A DNA stretch of 64,000 nucleotides from Girardia tigrina (Eukaryota; Platyhelminthes; Tricladida; Dugesiidae): positions 440-64,439 of the forward strand of contig MQRK01254997.1 in the NCBI GenBank assembly GCA_001938485.1. Direction: 5' to 3'. The translations under genes and the position numbers were made by a program. Under the pieces are notes generated by a model. That model saw only the letters and a list, made by a program, of their open reading frames with translations, ran no database searches and was not told the DNA's origin. Positions 1-11,311 of this stretch are shown here, in pieces; position 1 is the stretch's first letter; each line of letters starts with the position of its first letter.

Positions 1-1377
1 CCTTGATTAAAATTTATTTTTTATCTAAAACCATAGTAAGAGGTATTAAAATGAATAATTTATGAAGTTTTTGTGTTTTTTAACGTGTGAATTTATCACA
101 TATTTTCACAGATAGGAAGTGAAAAAAACATTAAAAACGCTATTATTAGTGTCTTTTTCGGGTTTTTTTATTACGGAATCGGTTTTGAAAATTGGATTTG
201 GGGATTTTTCGGCCGATTTGGCCAAATTTGCGCCAGTTCGAAGGCTACTATTACTACTACTCTTTTATAATGAATAAATAAACTGCAATCTTTTGAAAAC
301 CTTTTATCCAGAATTAATCCTTGAAGCCGAGTGTTGGTAGAATCGGAGAGTGTAAAGAAAACAAACGAGGAAACAATTTTAAAGAATTTATACGAAAAGA
401 AAACATAAAATTTGGAGATAATAGCACGGAGGTTCATGGTTAAACAAGTTAATTACGACAATATTAATTCTTTTTGAAGCAAATCCGGATAGTAGCAGTT
501 TTTTGCGTAATCACGATCAGGATATGGCTACCAAAGTATTTATTACCCTGCAGATGACACATCAGGCAAATGATTCAAAATGTATGAAACGGAAATCAAA
601 TCCCAATGCTGTAGAGTTAGTTACAGATATCAAGATGTCGAGTAATGTTTATGACAATCAATAATTTAAACTCACAAAAACTATGAAAATGGAAAAATTC
701 AATTACAAAAAAATGATCTAATAACTCAAAGAAAAGATAAATAAACTTCTGATGGAAAAAAGCAACCCCTCTGATCAAATGAACGGAATCCTTCAGATGT
801 GTTTTAATTATAAATACGTTTAACATTTTACAAGAGAATGTTAAAAGAGATGCTATTTTACTCTGAATGGCAACTATCCAAACATAAATTGCCGAAAAAA
901 ACTTTGGATATTTTGACGAGTTTCAAGTAGGTACAAAATACGAAATAGAAACAAACAACGATCTTTGTGACTCAGAAAAAGAGATTAATGAGATCGAAAT
1001 GTGGTGGATAACTTTAACAACAGTCTTCCATGCTTTAACGTAAAATGATAAAACAAAGAAATATCGAAAAAAATTATCAAGGCTTATATCAAGGCTTTAT
1101 AAAAAGAAGAATTATAGAATAAACATTATTAAGAACATCGGAAAAGTCACTGGTAAAGTAAAATTGGAAGTGAATATAGGACCAGTAAAACTAAAACACG
1201 TATTGAGAGTAATGAGATGATTATTTCAACATGTAACTATCGGAATTTGAAGTATAAAGAGCAATAACGTTTGTGAAAACCCGAATAAAAATGCAATTTT
1301 CTATAATAATATTGAGGCTGACATTGTTGTACAGGATCATGACTTCAGCTAACGTCATTCAACTTAAATGTAACAAT
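1..1377. other. A/T-rich stretch without a recognised gene
   Basis: Only short, stop-interrupted frames are visible. The plus strand between about 540 and 1250 is slightly less A/T-rich and reads like a decayed coding region (lysine-rich frames with many stops), but I recognise no family. It ends where the inverted Penelope-like pair begins. Confidence 0.4.
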
Positions 1378-1390
1378 CTTCTCAATTTTG
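1378..1390 (+). repeat. Left copy of a 13-bp direct repeat flanking the inverted PLE pair
   Basis: The sequence CTTCTCAATTTTG occurs here and again at 2344-2356 in the same orientation, just outside the inverted pair. It could be the target-site duplication of the PLE insertion. The left copy lies 34 bp from the left arm and the right copy abuts the right arm, so the assignment is tentative. Confidence 0.4.
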
Positions 1391-1444
1391 AATAAATTAA
1401 AATAAAATTGGCAAGTTATTAAAATCAAAACTTGAAAGCCAATT

Positions 1445-1495
1445 AAAAACGTTTATTAATTTCGACGGTTTAACCGTCATCGTCAGAACAAACGA
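1445..1495 (-). ncRNA. Hammerhead ribozyme motif, left PLE arm
   Basis: On the minus strand the core reads CTGACGA, one T, a GACGGT/ACCGTC hairpin, then GAAA, followed by ATTAATA that can form a very short helix III before a UH cleavage position. AAC after it can pair with GTT before CTGACGA as helix I. This is the layout of the minimal type I hammerheads known from PLE terminal regions. One extra T separates the CUGANGA box from helix II. Confidence 0.6.
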
Positions 1496-1575
1496 TTTTT
1501 CAAACGAAATTTACTTATATGCTGCAGTTAATGATTATGTAATCAATACGTAATCAGTACGTCATTTAAAAACTC

Positions 1576-1875
1576 TCAACAAAGTTGTAGAGAGTGCAGT
1601 TTGAAAGTTAATTTTAGGATCCAAAGATCTCTCTCCCAATAATTTTTAAATTGAGTGCACAGAATTTTAAAGTGTTGTGAATTTATATCTCCTTTACATT
1701 GTCTTCTGTGTCCTGCAATGTTACTACCACCTTCATTGCGACTGTGTTCCTGGATTCTCTTACAGAGATGACGTGAAGTCTCTCCAATGTATGTCGGGTT
1801 ACACCCATTACATGTATATTGGTAAATGAGATCCGAACACAATCCCAATGGCGTTGGAGATTTATTGCCGAACAT
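1576..1875 (-). pseudogene. PLE GIY-YIG endonuclease fragment (left arm)
   Basis: An open frame of 99 residues contains the PLE-type GIY-YIG segment: a CNGC knuckle, then TYIGETSRHLCKRIQEH and the NIAGHRRQCKGD region. The upstream part (NKSPTPLGLCSDLIYQYTC) lies in the spacer between the two arms. The C-terminal residues differ from the right arm because this copy lacks 25 bp, which changes the frame after NYWER. In PLEs this nuclease follows the reverse transcriptase and is thought to make the target nick; here no reverse transcriptase is attached, so the fragment cannot act alone. Confidence 0.75.
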
Positions 1876-1979
1876 GCTTTCTTAGCCAATTTTAATAATA
1901 GAGAACTCAAATATTCGTCATCTTTCAATGGAGGTAATTTCCCGTTTTTTCTAAATTTTTTCTAAATTTTCTCATCTGT

Positions 1980-2204
1980 GTAAGAGAATCCAGGAACACA
2001 GTCGCAATGAAGGTGGAAGTAACATTGCAGGACATAGAAGACAATGTAAAGGAGATATAAATTCACAACACTTTAAAATTCTGTGCACTCAATTTAAAAA
2101 TTATTGGGAGAGAGTGACATGTGAAGAGTTATATATTAGATCTTTGGATCCTAAAATTAACGTTCAAACTGCACTCTCTACAACTTTGTTGAGAGTTTTT
2201 AAAT
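1980..2204 (+). pseudogene. PLE GIY-YIG endonuclease C-terminal fragment (right arm)
   Basis: The plus frame starts inside the domain at LCKRIQEHSRNEGG, continues through HFKILCTQFKNYWERVTCEE and ends at LSTTLLRVFK followed by TGA. It shows the C-terminus complete, which the left arm does not. It lacks the GIY-YIG motif itself because the inverted junction removes everything upstream. It has no start codon of its own. Confidence 0.7.
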
Positions 2205-2269
2205 GACGTACTGATTACGTATTGATTGCATAATCCTCGACTGCACTATATAAGTAAATTTCGTTTGAA

Positions 2270-2325
2270 AAATCATTTGTTCTGACGATGACGGTTAAAC
2301 CGTCGAAATTAATAAACGTTTTTAA
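2270..2325 (+). ncRNA. Hammerhead ribozyme motif, right PLE arm
   Basis: The plus strand has CTGACGA at 2282-2288, a GACGGT/ACCGTC hairpin and GAAA at 2305-2308, then a short ATTAAT helix III and a possible AUA cleavage triplet. It is the mirror copy of the motif at 1445-1495. It sits about 80 bp downstream of the endonuclease stop, as in the other PLE copies here. Confidence 0.65.
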
Positions 2326-2343
2326 TTGGCTTTCAAGTTTTGA

Positions 2344-2356
2344 CTTCTCAATTTTG
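2344..2356 (+). repeat. Right copy of the 13-bp direct repeat
   Basis: The copy of CTTCTCAATTTTG abuts the end of the right PLE arm. See the left copy at 1378-1390 for the possible target-duplication interpretation. Confidence 0.4.
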
Positions 2357-2412
2357 TTAATATTATTCGCCGCAAGAACAGTTCTTTTTGCACAAACTTT
2401 TGGTTTGAGGTT

Positions 2413-2456
2413 ATTATATATTATATATATAATATTATATATATATATAATATATA

Positions 2457-2509
<53 letters not shown>

Positions 2510-2522
2510 TATATATTATATA
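2413..2522. repeat. (TA)n-rich simple repeat
   Basis: About 110 bp of alternating TATA and AATATT units, self-complementary over most of its length and able to form a cruciform. It lies 70 bp outside the PLE inverted repeat. Confidence 0.8.
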
Positions 2523-3945
2523 GTGCGTGTTATATTTAATGAATAATACTCTTGCTGAATTATAGTTTAAACGAAGGGCTTATGATCTGGCCTTGTTTAT
2601 AGACGACTCTTTTTAATCTTTAGCGTTTTTTTTGATTTTTTATCATTTAAGACTCATCTTGACGTTTTGATTTGTGGGATTCATTGTCAATTCAGTATTG
2701 TTAGAATCCAAGAAGACGCTTAAATTGTTTTCTTTTGCAAAAAGCATATAATAATTGTTTCAAATATATAAACAAATTAATTTTTAATAAAAATTAAATA
2801 AAATGTTCTAATTAGGTGGCAAAATGTTAAATTAGACCGGAAAATGGTATAGTGTAACGTTTTGTTTTTTTCTGCCATTCCTGCGAACGACCTTAACAAA
2901 TTATGCTAGTTCCTCTCAGCATTCAAATTATGTTGAAATGTTAATTGTACATGTGTTCTTTCAAAAGAACAACCAAATAATTTTTTTACAAATTGCGACG
3001 CCATTCAAAATTTATTTGCATATTTATTTACAAAATAATTATAAAGAAGATACAATTTTCTTTATCTCAGCCACAGCGCATTATTTGAGTTAAAAACCAT
3101 ACGTAAAACATTACACTCTTCAATTAAGTAGCATGATGAAATTCATAAAAGTAAACTTTACTTATTTCACCGGAATTTAATCAAATAAACTTCCAGATGA
3201 AAGGATTGATTAAAACTTTTGTACCAAATTTTATAAATAATCTATATTCATATTAGTGAATCTTAAATTAAAATGAAATTTTTAAGACATTCTTTGTGTA
3301 CATGGTTGATATTGTATCTTTAACACAAAAGCGCATCAAAGGAAGTATATAAATGCAGCAGTCGTTGATTTATATCTTTCACTATTCATCCATAAATTTC
3401 CTTTGAATTAACCGAGAATCGATCAACTTTCCGCCAATATATTATATAAAAATATATATTAACTGAGCGCCAGATTCTATAAACGTTTATTTTTATAATC
3501 AAATTTAAAACTTTGACAGTTGATATAAATTAATATGTAGAAATAATCTAATTTAAAACGTCTTTCAGACGGTTAATAAACGAATTTAATGTTCAACTTT
3601 TCTTTAAATAAAAAAATGATTTTAGACAGCAGGAAAAAATATTTAGCCTAAAAAATAAACGTTTTAATATTATCAACACAATTATTGGAGTGAATACATT
3701 TATGAACAACACAAAAAGAATCGTCAATACAACAATTCTCAGTAGTTCCGTCCGAATTTTTCAATTTTATTTACTACTATCTTAAGATATAATTAATAAC
3801 TTAATCATAATTTATAAATAAACTAACTAAAGTAAACTATAAATAATAATGGTTAAAGAAGACTTAATAAAACTCTCTATTTAAAATTTACAATTTAGAT
3901 AAATTAAAATATGACATTAAATATGATATATTTAAATATTATTGA
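2523..3945. other. A/T-rich stretch with no gene seen
   Basis: No frame with family resemblance and no clear terminal repeats. Short poly-A and poly-T runs dominate. Confidence 0.5.
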
Positions 3946-3949
3946 TAAA

Positions 3950-4304
3950 ACGAAATCCGGATGATAATTTTGAAATTATCAAAATTAACATCTCATTTAC
4001 ATTTTTTCCTATGTTCTGCAATATTACTCTTACTCTTTTTTCGACCATGTTCTTGAATTCGTTTACAGAGATGACGTGCAGTCTCTCCAATGTACGTGGC
4101 ATCGCACCCATTACATTTATATTCATAAACAATATCAGAACAAAGTGTTAAAGGTGTAATAGATTTATTACTGAACATATTTTGAATTTTATGAGACCGT
4201 GATATAATTTTTAAATTTAATTCATTGTTAGTTGCATTTAACAATGCATTTTTAAAGTTTTTAAATCCTTCAGAATAAGGTACAATTAAACAATATTTAG
4301 GCAT
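3950..4304 (-). pseudogene. PLE GIY-YIG endonuclease fragment
   Basis: The minus frame reads about 103 residues: a linker (LIVPYSEGFKNFKNALLNAT), the segment NMFSNKSITPLTLCSDIVYEY, the CNGC knuckle, then TYIGETARHLCKRIQEH and NIAEHRKKCK. It is clearly related to the copy at 1576-1875 but diverged, so it belongs to a different or older PLE. The C-terminal tail and a ribozyme are not visible to the left, so the copy seems cut at about 3950. Upstream reverse-transcriptase sequence is not recognisable to the right. Confidence 0.75.
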
Positions 4305-4309
4305 ATTAT

Positions 4310-5015
4310 TAATTTTGATATATTAACAACATCATATGAGTTTTACAACATTTATTAATATCACAAGCGCATTCACTATTTGATATCTCTCTTGATCAAT
4401 ATATTTCTGAGGTCATACTAATTATTTTCAATAAATGAAAATCTGTTAATAAAAATTATTAATTATAAATAATCTAATTGGTTAAAGTTAAATCTAAACA
4501 TTTTTTCTAAAAAAAGAACATATTAAATTAATATATTAAAATTTTAAATTACATTAAAAATAAATAATACATTCAAAAATTATTTTAAATCTTTTTACTT
4601 TAAAATTAAAATATTTTTAATTGGTAAGAATCAAGAAAATATCAATCATCCATATATGTAGGAGAGGCACAATCCGAATCAACATACAACATGCACAATA
4701 TCATCACACAATTCAAAACATTCCTCACAATTAATATCTAATGATCCTTCGATTTCTTTCTTCGATCCATCAGGAGAAGCCAAAATCTTATTTTTCGAAA
4801 AATCTTTCAAAAGTATTTTATCTACTGTTTCCTTTATTAATTTTTATAGAAAAGATTTAGATTAACCATTCTTATTTAACAAAGAACTTAGTTTATTAAT
4901 ACTTTCTACAAATTTAACAAAAGTGGAAGACAACGACCAGAATTTTTGATTAGCATGATTTCTAGCAATCGATTACATAATCATTATTTTTGTATTTATA
5001 TACAGGTGAATTGAT
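4310..5015. other. A/T-rich stretch with decayed coding look
   Basis: The minus strand between about 4860 and 4650 has a short cysteine-bearing frame (INCEECFELCDDIVHVVC) that looks like former coding sequence. I cannot name it. It may be the upstream part of the PLE at 3950-4304 or unrelated. Confidence 0.25.
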
Positions 5016-5017
5016 TA

Positions 5018-5078
5018 TTAATTAGTGACCTGAAGATGACGGTAGATCCGTCGAAATATATTGTCTTGAAATATATTT
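5018..5078 (+). ncRNA. Hammerhead ribozyme motif of another PLE end
   Basis: CTGAAGA at 5030-5036, one T, a GACGG/CCGTC hairpin with loop TAGAT, then GAAA at 5053-5056. GTC after a short AU-rich helix III can pair with GAC just before CTGAAGA as helix I. The core matches the copies at 1.4 and 2.3 kb with a compensated, different loop. The endonuclease upstream of it is no longer recognisable. Confidence 0.6.
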
Positions 5079-5495
5079 TTTAATGGATGAATGTTGTTAT
5101 TTAAATATTGTTTGAATAATCGAAAAAAGCGAGTATTTAATTTTGGATTGTAATAAATAATTTCTAGAAATATTTGCGTTATTCCTAACAGATATATTTT
5201 TCATTCTCATAATTTGAATTGACTTAGTCCGAATTATTTAATAATTAAATTTAATTATCAATTTTAATATTAATTAGAATTATATTAACTTAATAATATC
5301 ACTTATTTGAAATTATTAATTATTTAAATTTACTTTTACAAAATTTCAAAGCTTACATTTATTTCATTTATTGATAATTTAAAATCAAAAAAAGTCACTT
5401 TCAAATAATAAGAACTAAAAAGTATTAATCAGCCATACATAACATAAAATGCTTATCATTAAAAAACATATTTCTCAAACAATTTCAAAAAAAAG
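5079..5495. other. A/T-rich stretch with no gene seen
   Basis: No recognisable coding or repeat ends between the ribozyme motif and the mariner fossil. Confidence 0.4.
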
Positions 5496-5499
5496 AAAA

Positions 5500-6195
5500 A
5501 TTGAATCTTCATATTGACTAATACACGTTGTTGTTGGAGTTTTTGATTCCTTGTGACAATTTCCTGACAGTATTTCTCTGTCGTAATTGTTTCTCCCGGA
5601 TTTAGGAAGCTATGATGAACAACACCGGCTGCAGACGACCAAATAGTCCCCATCAACTTTTTTTTGGTAAAATGTCTGCCTCGGAAAGGCATGCGGAGCT
5701 TAATCGTGGTCCAACAATTGAGTAGAACGTCTCCAATTTGTCGTAGAGAATCTATTTTTCATCACACATTAAAATTCGGTCCAGAAACGGATCATTCTTG
5801 TTCCACAGAAGAAGTGAAGGGAAGCCTTAAAACGACGCATTTTTTGATTGTCATGTAATTCGTATGGAATCTATTTATCCAATTTTTTCGACTTCCCAAT
5901 GTCCCACAGATGGTTTGAATTTGTTCCTATAGTTCCACCGAGTTTCTCCGCCAGCTCTCGAACTGTCGTGTGTGGATTTCCTTCTACTAGAGCCTTCAAA
6001 TTTTCTTTTTCAATAGCAGGTTTCAGTCCACGGCCATCTCATCTCCTTGAAATTTTTTGAACCAACATTGTAACATAAGTTCGTTTGATGTTCTATTTCC
6101 CAATGCACCGTTAATTTTACGGACGGCCTCCGATGCTTTGTGGCCAAGTTTGAATTAATACAAAAAATTACTCGTAATTGCGCTTTTTGCATACT
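5500..6195 (-). pseudogene. Mariner transposase fossil (Hsmar1/cecropia-like)
   Basis: On the minus strand, from 6192 leftward, the N-terminal helix-turn-helix region is legible in pieces (MQKAQLRVIF, then SVKLTVHWEIEHQTN shifted from the usual REINGALGN-type segment), followed in other frames by RFEASLHFFCGTRMIRFW, then AAGVVHHSFLNPGETITTEKYC up to NQKLQQQRVLVN. The order matches mariner transposases related to human SETMAR/Hsmar1. The frame is broken several times and the C-terminal third, with the second and third catalytic Asp, is missing. I see no terminal inverted repeats at either edge. A dead, 3'-truncated copy. Confidence 0.8.
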
Positions 6196-6199
6196 GACA

Positions 6200-6996
6200 A
6201 GTATTTAAATACACAGGTTATTTTAAAGTTAATATTTAAACAAAGTATCATAGAAATATAGAGTTTTTCATAAGCTATGTATAAAAAATAAATAAAGGAT
6301 AAAAATTTATTTCAAAACATAATGAAAAATTAGGACCATTCTAAAAACATTATTTTTTAAACAACCTAATAAAATATTTATTAAAAAAAAGTCATAAATA
6401 TTCTTGAATTTATTTTGCGCTCATTTAAGGAAAAACATTTTTTGTAAAATATAAGTAACAACATTTTAAAACTTAAAATTAGTACGTTTATATTAAGAGG
6501 CTCAAATCCATTTCAGTAGCAGGGAATTAATGTAGAATTTGATGCTAGAAATCAATTTAAATTTCTGTGGTAAATAATTAATTTTCAAATGTAAATGTTT
6601 TCTTCAATACTCTTTTTAATAAATTTCTGTAATTAATAAAGGGACAATTTATGTTCAGTTCTTCAACAATTCATCTTTGGAATCTACATAATTGCTTCTG
6701 AATAATCTGAATCTATTTCATATTGTGGTAAATAAGTGCGTTGGATTTACCACAACGTAATAGACTTAGGGGACTGTACATTTGGTATCGTCCATATATT
6801 CATCAGAACACTCTTCCTCGAAAGGAATCCACAATAATTTCTAAATCATCATTCTCATGTTCATAATATTCAATTTAGGCACTGAAATTAATTAAAAGAT
6901 CCTAAAACTTTTCACTACTCAAATTTCCAGATCTACAATTTTCAAAAAAAATGAAGACGAAAAAAATCACAAAAATTTCACAAAAAAGTAAAAACT
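6200..6996. other. A/T-rich stretch with no gene seen
   Basis: A stop-rich minus frame near 6960-6700 has acidic residues (YEHENDDLEIIVDS) that may be old coding sequence. Not assigned. Confidence 0.3.
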
Positions 6997-7004
6997 CGTT
7001 AAAA

Positions 7005-7529
<525 letters not shown>

Positions 7530-7539
7530 CGTTAAAACA

Positions 7540-8285
7540 TAAATAATTCTAATTACCTCCATCTATTTCATATACTATGTCATGTTTAGAAATGTTCTTT
7601 TAGTGTAAAACTTTCGAAATTCCATCAAAACTTAATTTTGTCATTTTTCAAATCAATACTAAAATCAATACATATTTAATATATACAAATATATAATGTA
7701 ATACCTATATAAACTTTTGAAAAAGTCATAAAAATAAAGATTAAAGATAAAGATCCACAAAAATGTAACAAATGTTTAAAACTTATGTTCTTAAAATTCC
7801 ATGAGATTAGAAACCATAAGCCGTATATTTCCTTTTCACTTCTGTAAAAGAAGACTGCCAGCACTTTTATAGCTACCAGGTACTTCCCGAAAAAACTTAT
7901 CAAGTCAAAAGATCTTATAAGAACAGTTCTATTGTCATGTACACTAAATCTCATGAAGTTAGAGTACCATCAATCCATACTTTTCTTTAAAATGCTTTTA
8001 TGGACTGCGGCAGATTTATTTTGTCCTAGAACCGCCTAGAACCATTTAAACATTTTTGATGATGTCTGGTTTGCTTCCAGGAGGTTCCAAAATTCTCCAC
8101 TATCAATTTTTAACATGATAAAACCAATAAAGCCTAAATATCAGCAAAAAGCTCATACTGATTATTTCTATTAGGCTGTTCACGCTGTGATTGTCTTTGG
8201 CCCTTACTTAAAATTAAACTAAGTAAAAATTTAAATTAAATATTAAATAAGTAAATTAAATAAATAATTAATCAATATATATATA
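7540..8285. other. Unrecognised, partly coding-looking stretch
   Basis: The minus strand from about 8120 to 7680 has two linked frames (SGEFWNLLEANQTSSKMF near the right end, then HDNRTVLIRSFDLISFFGKY) separated by stops. It looks like decayed coding sequence. No family recognised. Confidence 0.25.
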
Positions 8286-8291
8286 TATATA

Positions 8292-8408
8292 CAGGGGTGG
8301 CCATAAGTCGCTTTACCCAGTTTTAATAATAATAAGCACAAAATTCTAAATGATACAACTTTTATTTTAATTATTAAAACTGGGTAAAGCGACTTATGGC
8401 CACCCCTG
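8292..8408. mobile_element. 117-bp palindromic MITE (Tc1/mariner type)
   Basis: Perfect terminal inverted repeats of about 39 bp begin CAGGGGTGGCCATAAGTCGC and are flanked by TA on both sides (8290-8291 and 8409-8410). The internal part is under 40 bp. TA duplication and CAGGGGTGGCC-type ends point to a Tc1/mariner-mobilised MITE. No coding capacity. Confidence 0.9.
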
Positions 8409-8410
8409 TA

Positions 8411-9355
8411 TATATGAATTTATTGAAATCAAATAATTGTCAATTCAAATCATTGTTAAACGGTTCTTTTGTTGATTAATAAATAAAACAGTTATTACAT
8501 GAATCAGAAACAATAAATTGATTGTGTATATTTCTTTCGATTTGTATAATGAAATTTAATGTATGAAATGTAAATGAATTATTTTTGAGTGTGTGAGAAG
8601 TGGTTGCAACCTCAATATCAGGATTCATTTTTTTAACACCAAAATTTATTTATTTAACAATTCACATATTTAAAACAAATTTTCCTGTTAATTTAATTAT
8701 CTCAACCCAAATTAATCTATTAAATTCTTTTCGATTTAATTTTTAAAATGCTGAAAATTTATTTCGAAAATTTATTTCAAAAATTATTTAAACTTTATTT
8801 TCAAAATTTATTTCAAAGTTTATTTAAAATTGCTTATTAAAAATATTTTTATTTATAAATAAATATTTAATATTTTTGTTTTCTTGACATTTTTAATTTT
8901 AAGATATTTAATAGATACATTAAAATATAGTTTTTATTTTTAAATAGATATTTTATTTTTTTATGATTTTCTTTTATTATATCATTTTTAATTTTAAAAT
9001 ATTGAATAAGCATATTAACATAAAAATATTTTACCCTTTAAATTAAAAAATAATAAACTATTCAGGCGAGATAAAAATTTAAATTAACCCCTCATAGTTC
9101 CCTTGACCTGTGGACGGTTGAGACCGGTCCTTTTTTGAGAAAGAAACTGAACTTTAATATGAAATTGAATAAACGCAAAACGAAGAAATATATCTCATCT
9201 TCATTTGAGATACAACATAGGCTAATAAGCAACTTAAAAAATATTGGCGGTCCGATTTGCGTCCGGCTCATGGAATTTTCCCTTGTAAGTGTTACATGAG
9301 TGGAAGGAAAAACTTTCTTACATCAAACTTTTATGTTCGACACAAAATTATTCAA
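8411..9355. other. A/T-rich stretch, no gene seen
   Basis: 8640-9050 is almost pure A/T with repeated AAATTTATTT-like words. 9090-9330 is more balanced and may be the decayed 5' part of the mariner scrap that follows. Confidence 0.35.
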
Positions 9356-9359
9356 TTCC

Positions 9360-9530
9360 TGATCTGAATGATGACTTATGATGAAAAGTGAATCACCTGG
9401 GATAATGTTAAGTGAAAACAATCGTGGATAGAATGCGAACAGCATGAGCAAACTGTGACCAAAGCAGGATTAACGGTCATGCAGGATTTGTTGTGAGTTT
9501 GGCGGTTTTAATTCATGCATTATATAGTTC
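9360..9530 (+). pseudogene. Mariner transposase scrap
   Basis: In plus frames one reads the segment around the first catalytic Asp (YDEKWITWDN-like, with breaks), then SWIECEQHEQTVTKAGLTVM and VWRF, equivalent to the mariner region from TGDEKW to VWWDW. Stops and frame changes are frequent. No inverted repeats seen. Confidence 0.6.
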
Positions 9531-9534
9531 GAAC

Positions 9535-9928
9535 CTAGCAAGCATTTATTCATATATTCATGACAAATGATTCTAATGGTATAAAATTCGGCTAAAGAGA
9601 AACTTTGAAAATCGACTTTTCAAATGTTTTTGTCAAAAGAGACAGGGTTTTTTATTAAAGATATAAAATAATTACCATCAAAATAACATAAATCTGATCA
9701 TTATTATCAAAAATTACGGATTTACTTTTACTATACCAAATGTTATTTGCTAGAATTTTGATTAATAGGGATATAAATTTTAATTTAGCCATTGATGTTA
9801 ATTTAAAATCAAATTTATTTCAAATGAAAAATAGTTCATTAGATTTCGATGAGACTCTTCAGAGAAGGACATGATAAAAATGATAAAAAGAGAAAAATAA
9901 TCAATTTATATAAGTAATAAATATTATT

Positions 9929-9967
<39 letters not shown>

Positions 9968-11115
9968 TTTTCAAATAAACGTAAAACCAAATCTACTATA
10001 ATGTAAATGAATGTCATACGGTATAATAGTGTTGGGTTTTATTGAAAATTATCTTTGTTTTCAAATATTCACTCCTAAACTCAAATCTTAAATCTTTATC
10101 TTTAATCGTAAATCTCTATTCTTTATTCCTTAATCAATAATCTTTAATCAATAATTCTTAATCAATAATCTTTAATCTTTGATCTGACTCCAGTTATTCA
10201 GAAAGGACTTCCAACATAAATATATAAATAATGAAAACAAATTCTTTTATCAAACTTTATTTCAAAAAACAAATATCAACAAGTCACAAATAATAATAAT
10301 AATTCAATTTTTGATGACAGAATACAAACACAAAACAATATTTCGTACGAGTTAACATATGACAGTAAAACTGTGAATCTCCAAAGTCGAACGATGATTT
10401 GATTTTAACTCAAAGATTTTAAGTTAAACCTTTTTCTCCCATACGGAGTACTTATGGTTTAACAATATTTTTTAAAAGAATAAAATGAAAAAATAAAAAT
10501 AAGTTTTTTCGTTACTTGTTAACACGACTCCTCTTAGTTAGATTTCTTGCAAGTATTTTTGGGCAAATTAAAACTAGATTTGATGTTGTTTATATAGTAA
10601 TTTTCCTCAGCCTTGAAAATTGATGAGATAAAACAAAGATTAAAATATTTAAAATTTTGATGAAGTAAAACAAACATTTATAATTTTTAATTCCAAGTTT
10701 TATTAAAGTAAATATTATTTGTTTGAAGTTAATAATTTTACTAAATTTTAAATTTTTTCTTATATGAAATTTTATCAAGAAGTGTTCATATGATTTTTCC
10801 AAAACCCTAACAATAGTCAATTAATTTTTCATGAATTTCGTTATTTTATCTTTTTTTCGTTATGTTATCTTTTTGCTAAAGATTTGCCATAGAAATCTAA
10901 TAATATATTTATTTTTAATAATTATAGTTTAGATTTTAATATTTTCTTAATATAAGTTATTTTTTCTTTGAAATTTAGTCTAAAAAATTATATTTCATTT
11001 TTTAATAAAAAGTTTAAATTAAAAATAAATAATATTATATTATTTTAAAAAATGTATAAAACTTAATGAAATAAGAATTGAATTTTAATAAATTTCAAAA
11101 TTTATTATAATTTCA
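9535..11115. repeat. A/T-rich stretch with (TA)n and a TTTAATC-type minisatellite
   Basis: (TA)n lies at about 9931-9962. From about 10078 to 10190, units like AATCTTTAATCAATA recur with small changes, an imperfect tandem repeat. The rest is A/T-rich with no recognised gene. Confidence 0.6.
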
Positions 11116-11311
11116 TATACAGTGCGCGCCAATTTATTAGTTCCACCTACATTTTTTTTACATTTTTGGGCCTACTCTTTGCAAATAATGAGACAGTGCC
11201 AAACAAATTAATATATAATATATTTAATTGATAACATAATTACAGACATAAGAAATAAAAGCATACAAATAACATTATAGAAAAAAAACAAATAGTTCAT
11301 TTTTTGTAATT

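Larger units (their letters stand above)
1425..2343. mobile_element. Two Penelope-like element 3' ends arranged as an inverted repeat
   Basis: Arms at 1425-1771 (minus sense) and 1972-2343 (plus sense) are near-identical reverse complements around a spacer of about 200 bp. Each arm reads outward through the C-terminal part of a GIY-YIG endonuclease and ends in a hammerhead-ribozyme motif and a shared tail. The left arm lacks 25 bp that the right arm has. PLEs are known to insert in tandem and inverted arrangements with 5' truncation, and this matches an inverted junction product. The reverse-transcriptase part is absent. The high arm identity suggests fairly recent origin compared with the other PLE scraps in the window. 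Confidence 0.8.

Noticed and set aside
171-437. 88-codon minus frame near the left end
   Set aside because: Phe/Ser/Lys-rich A/T-driven composition, no motif, no support from context.
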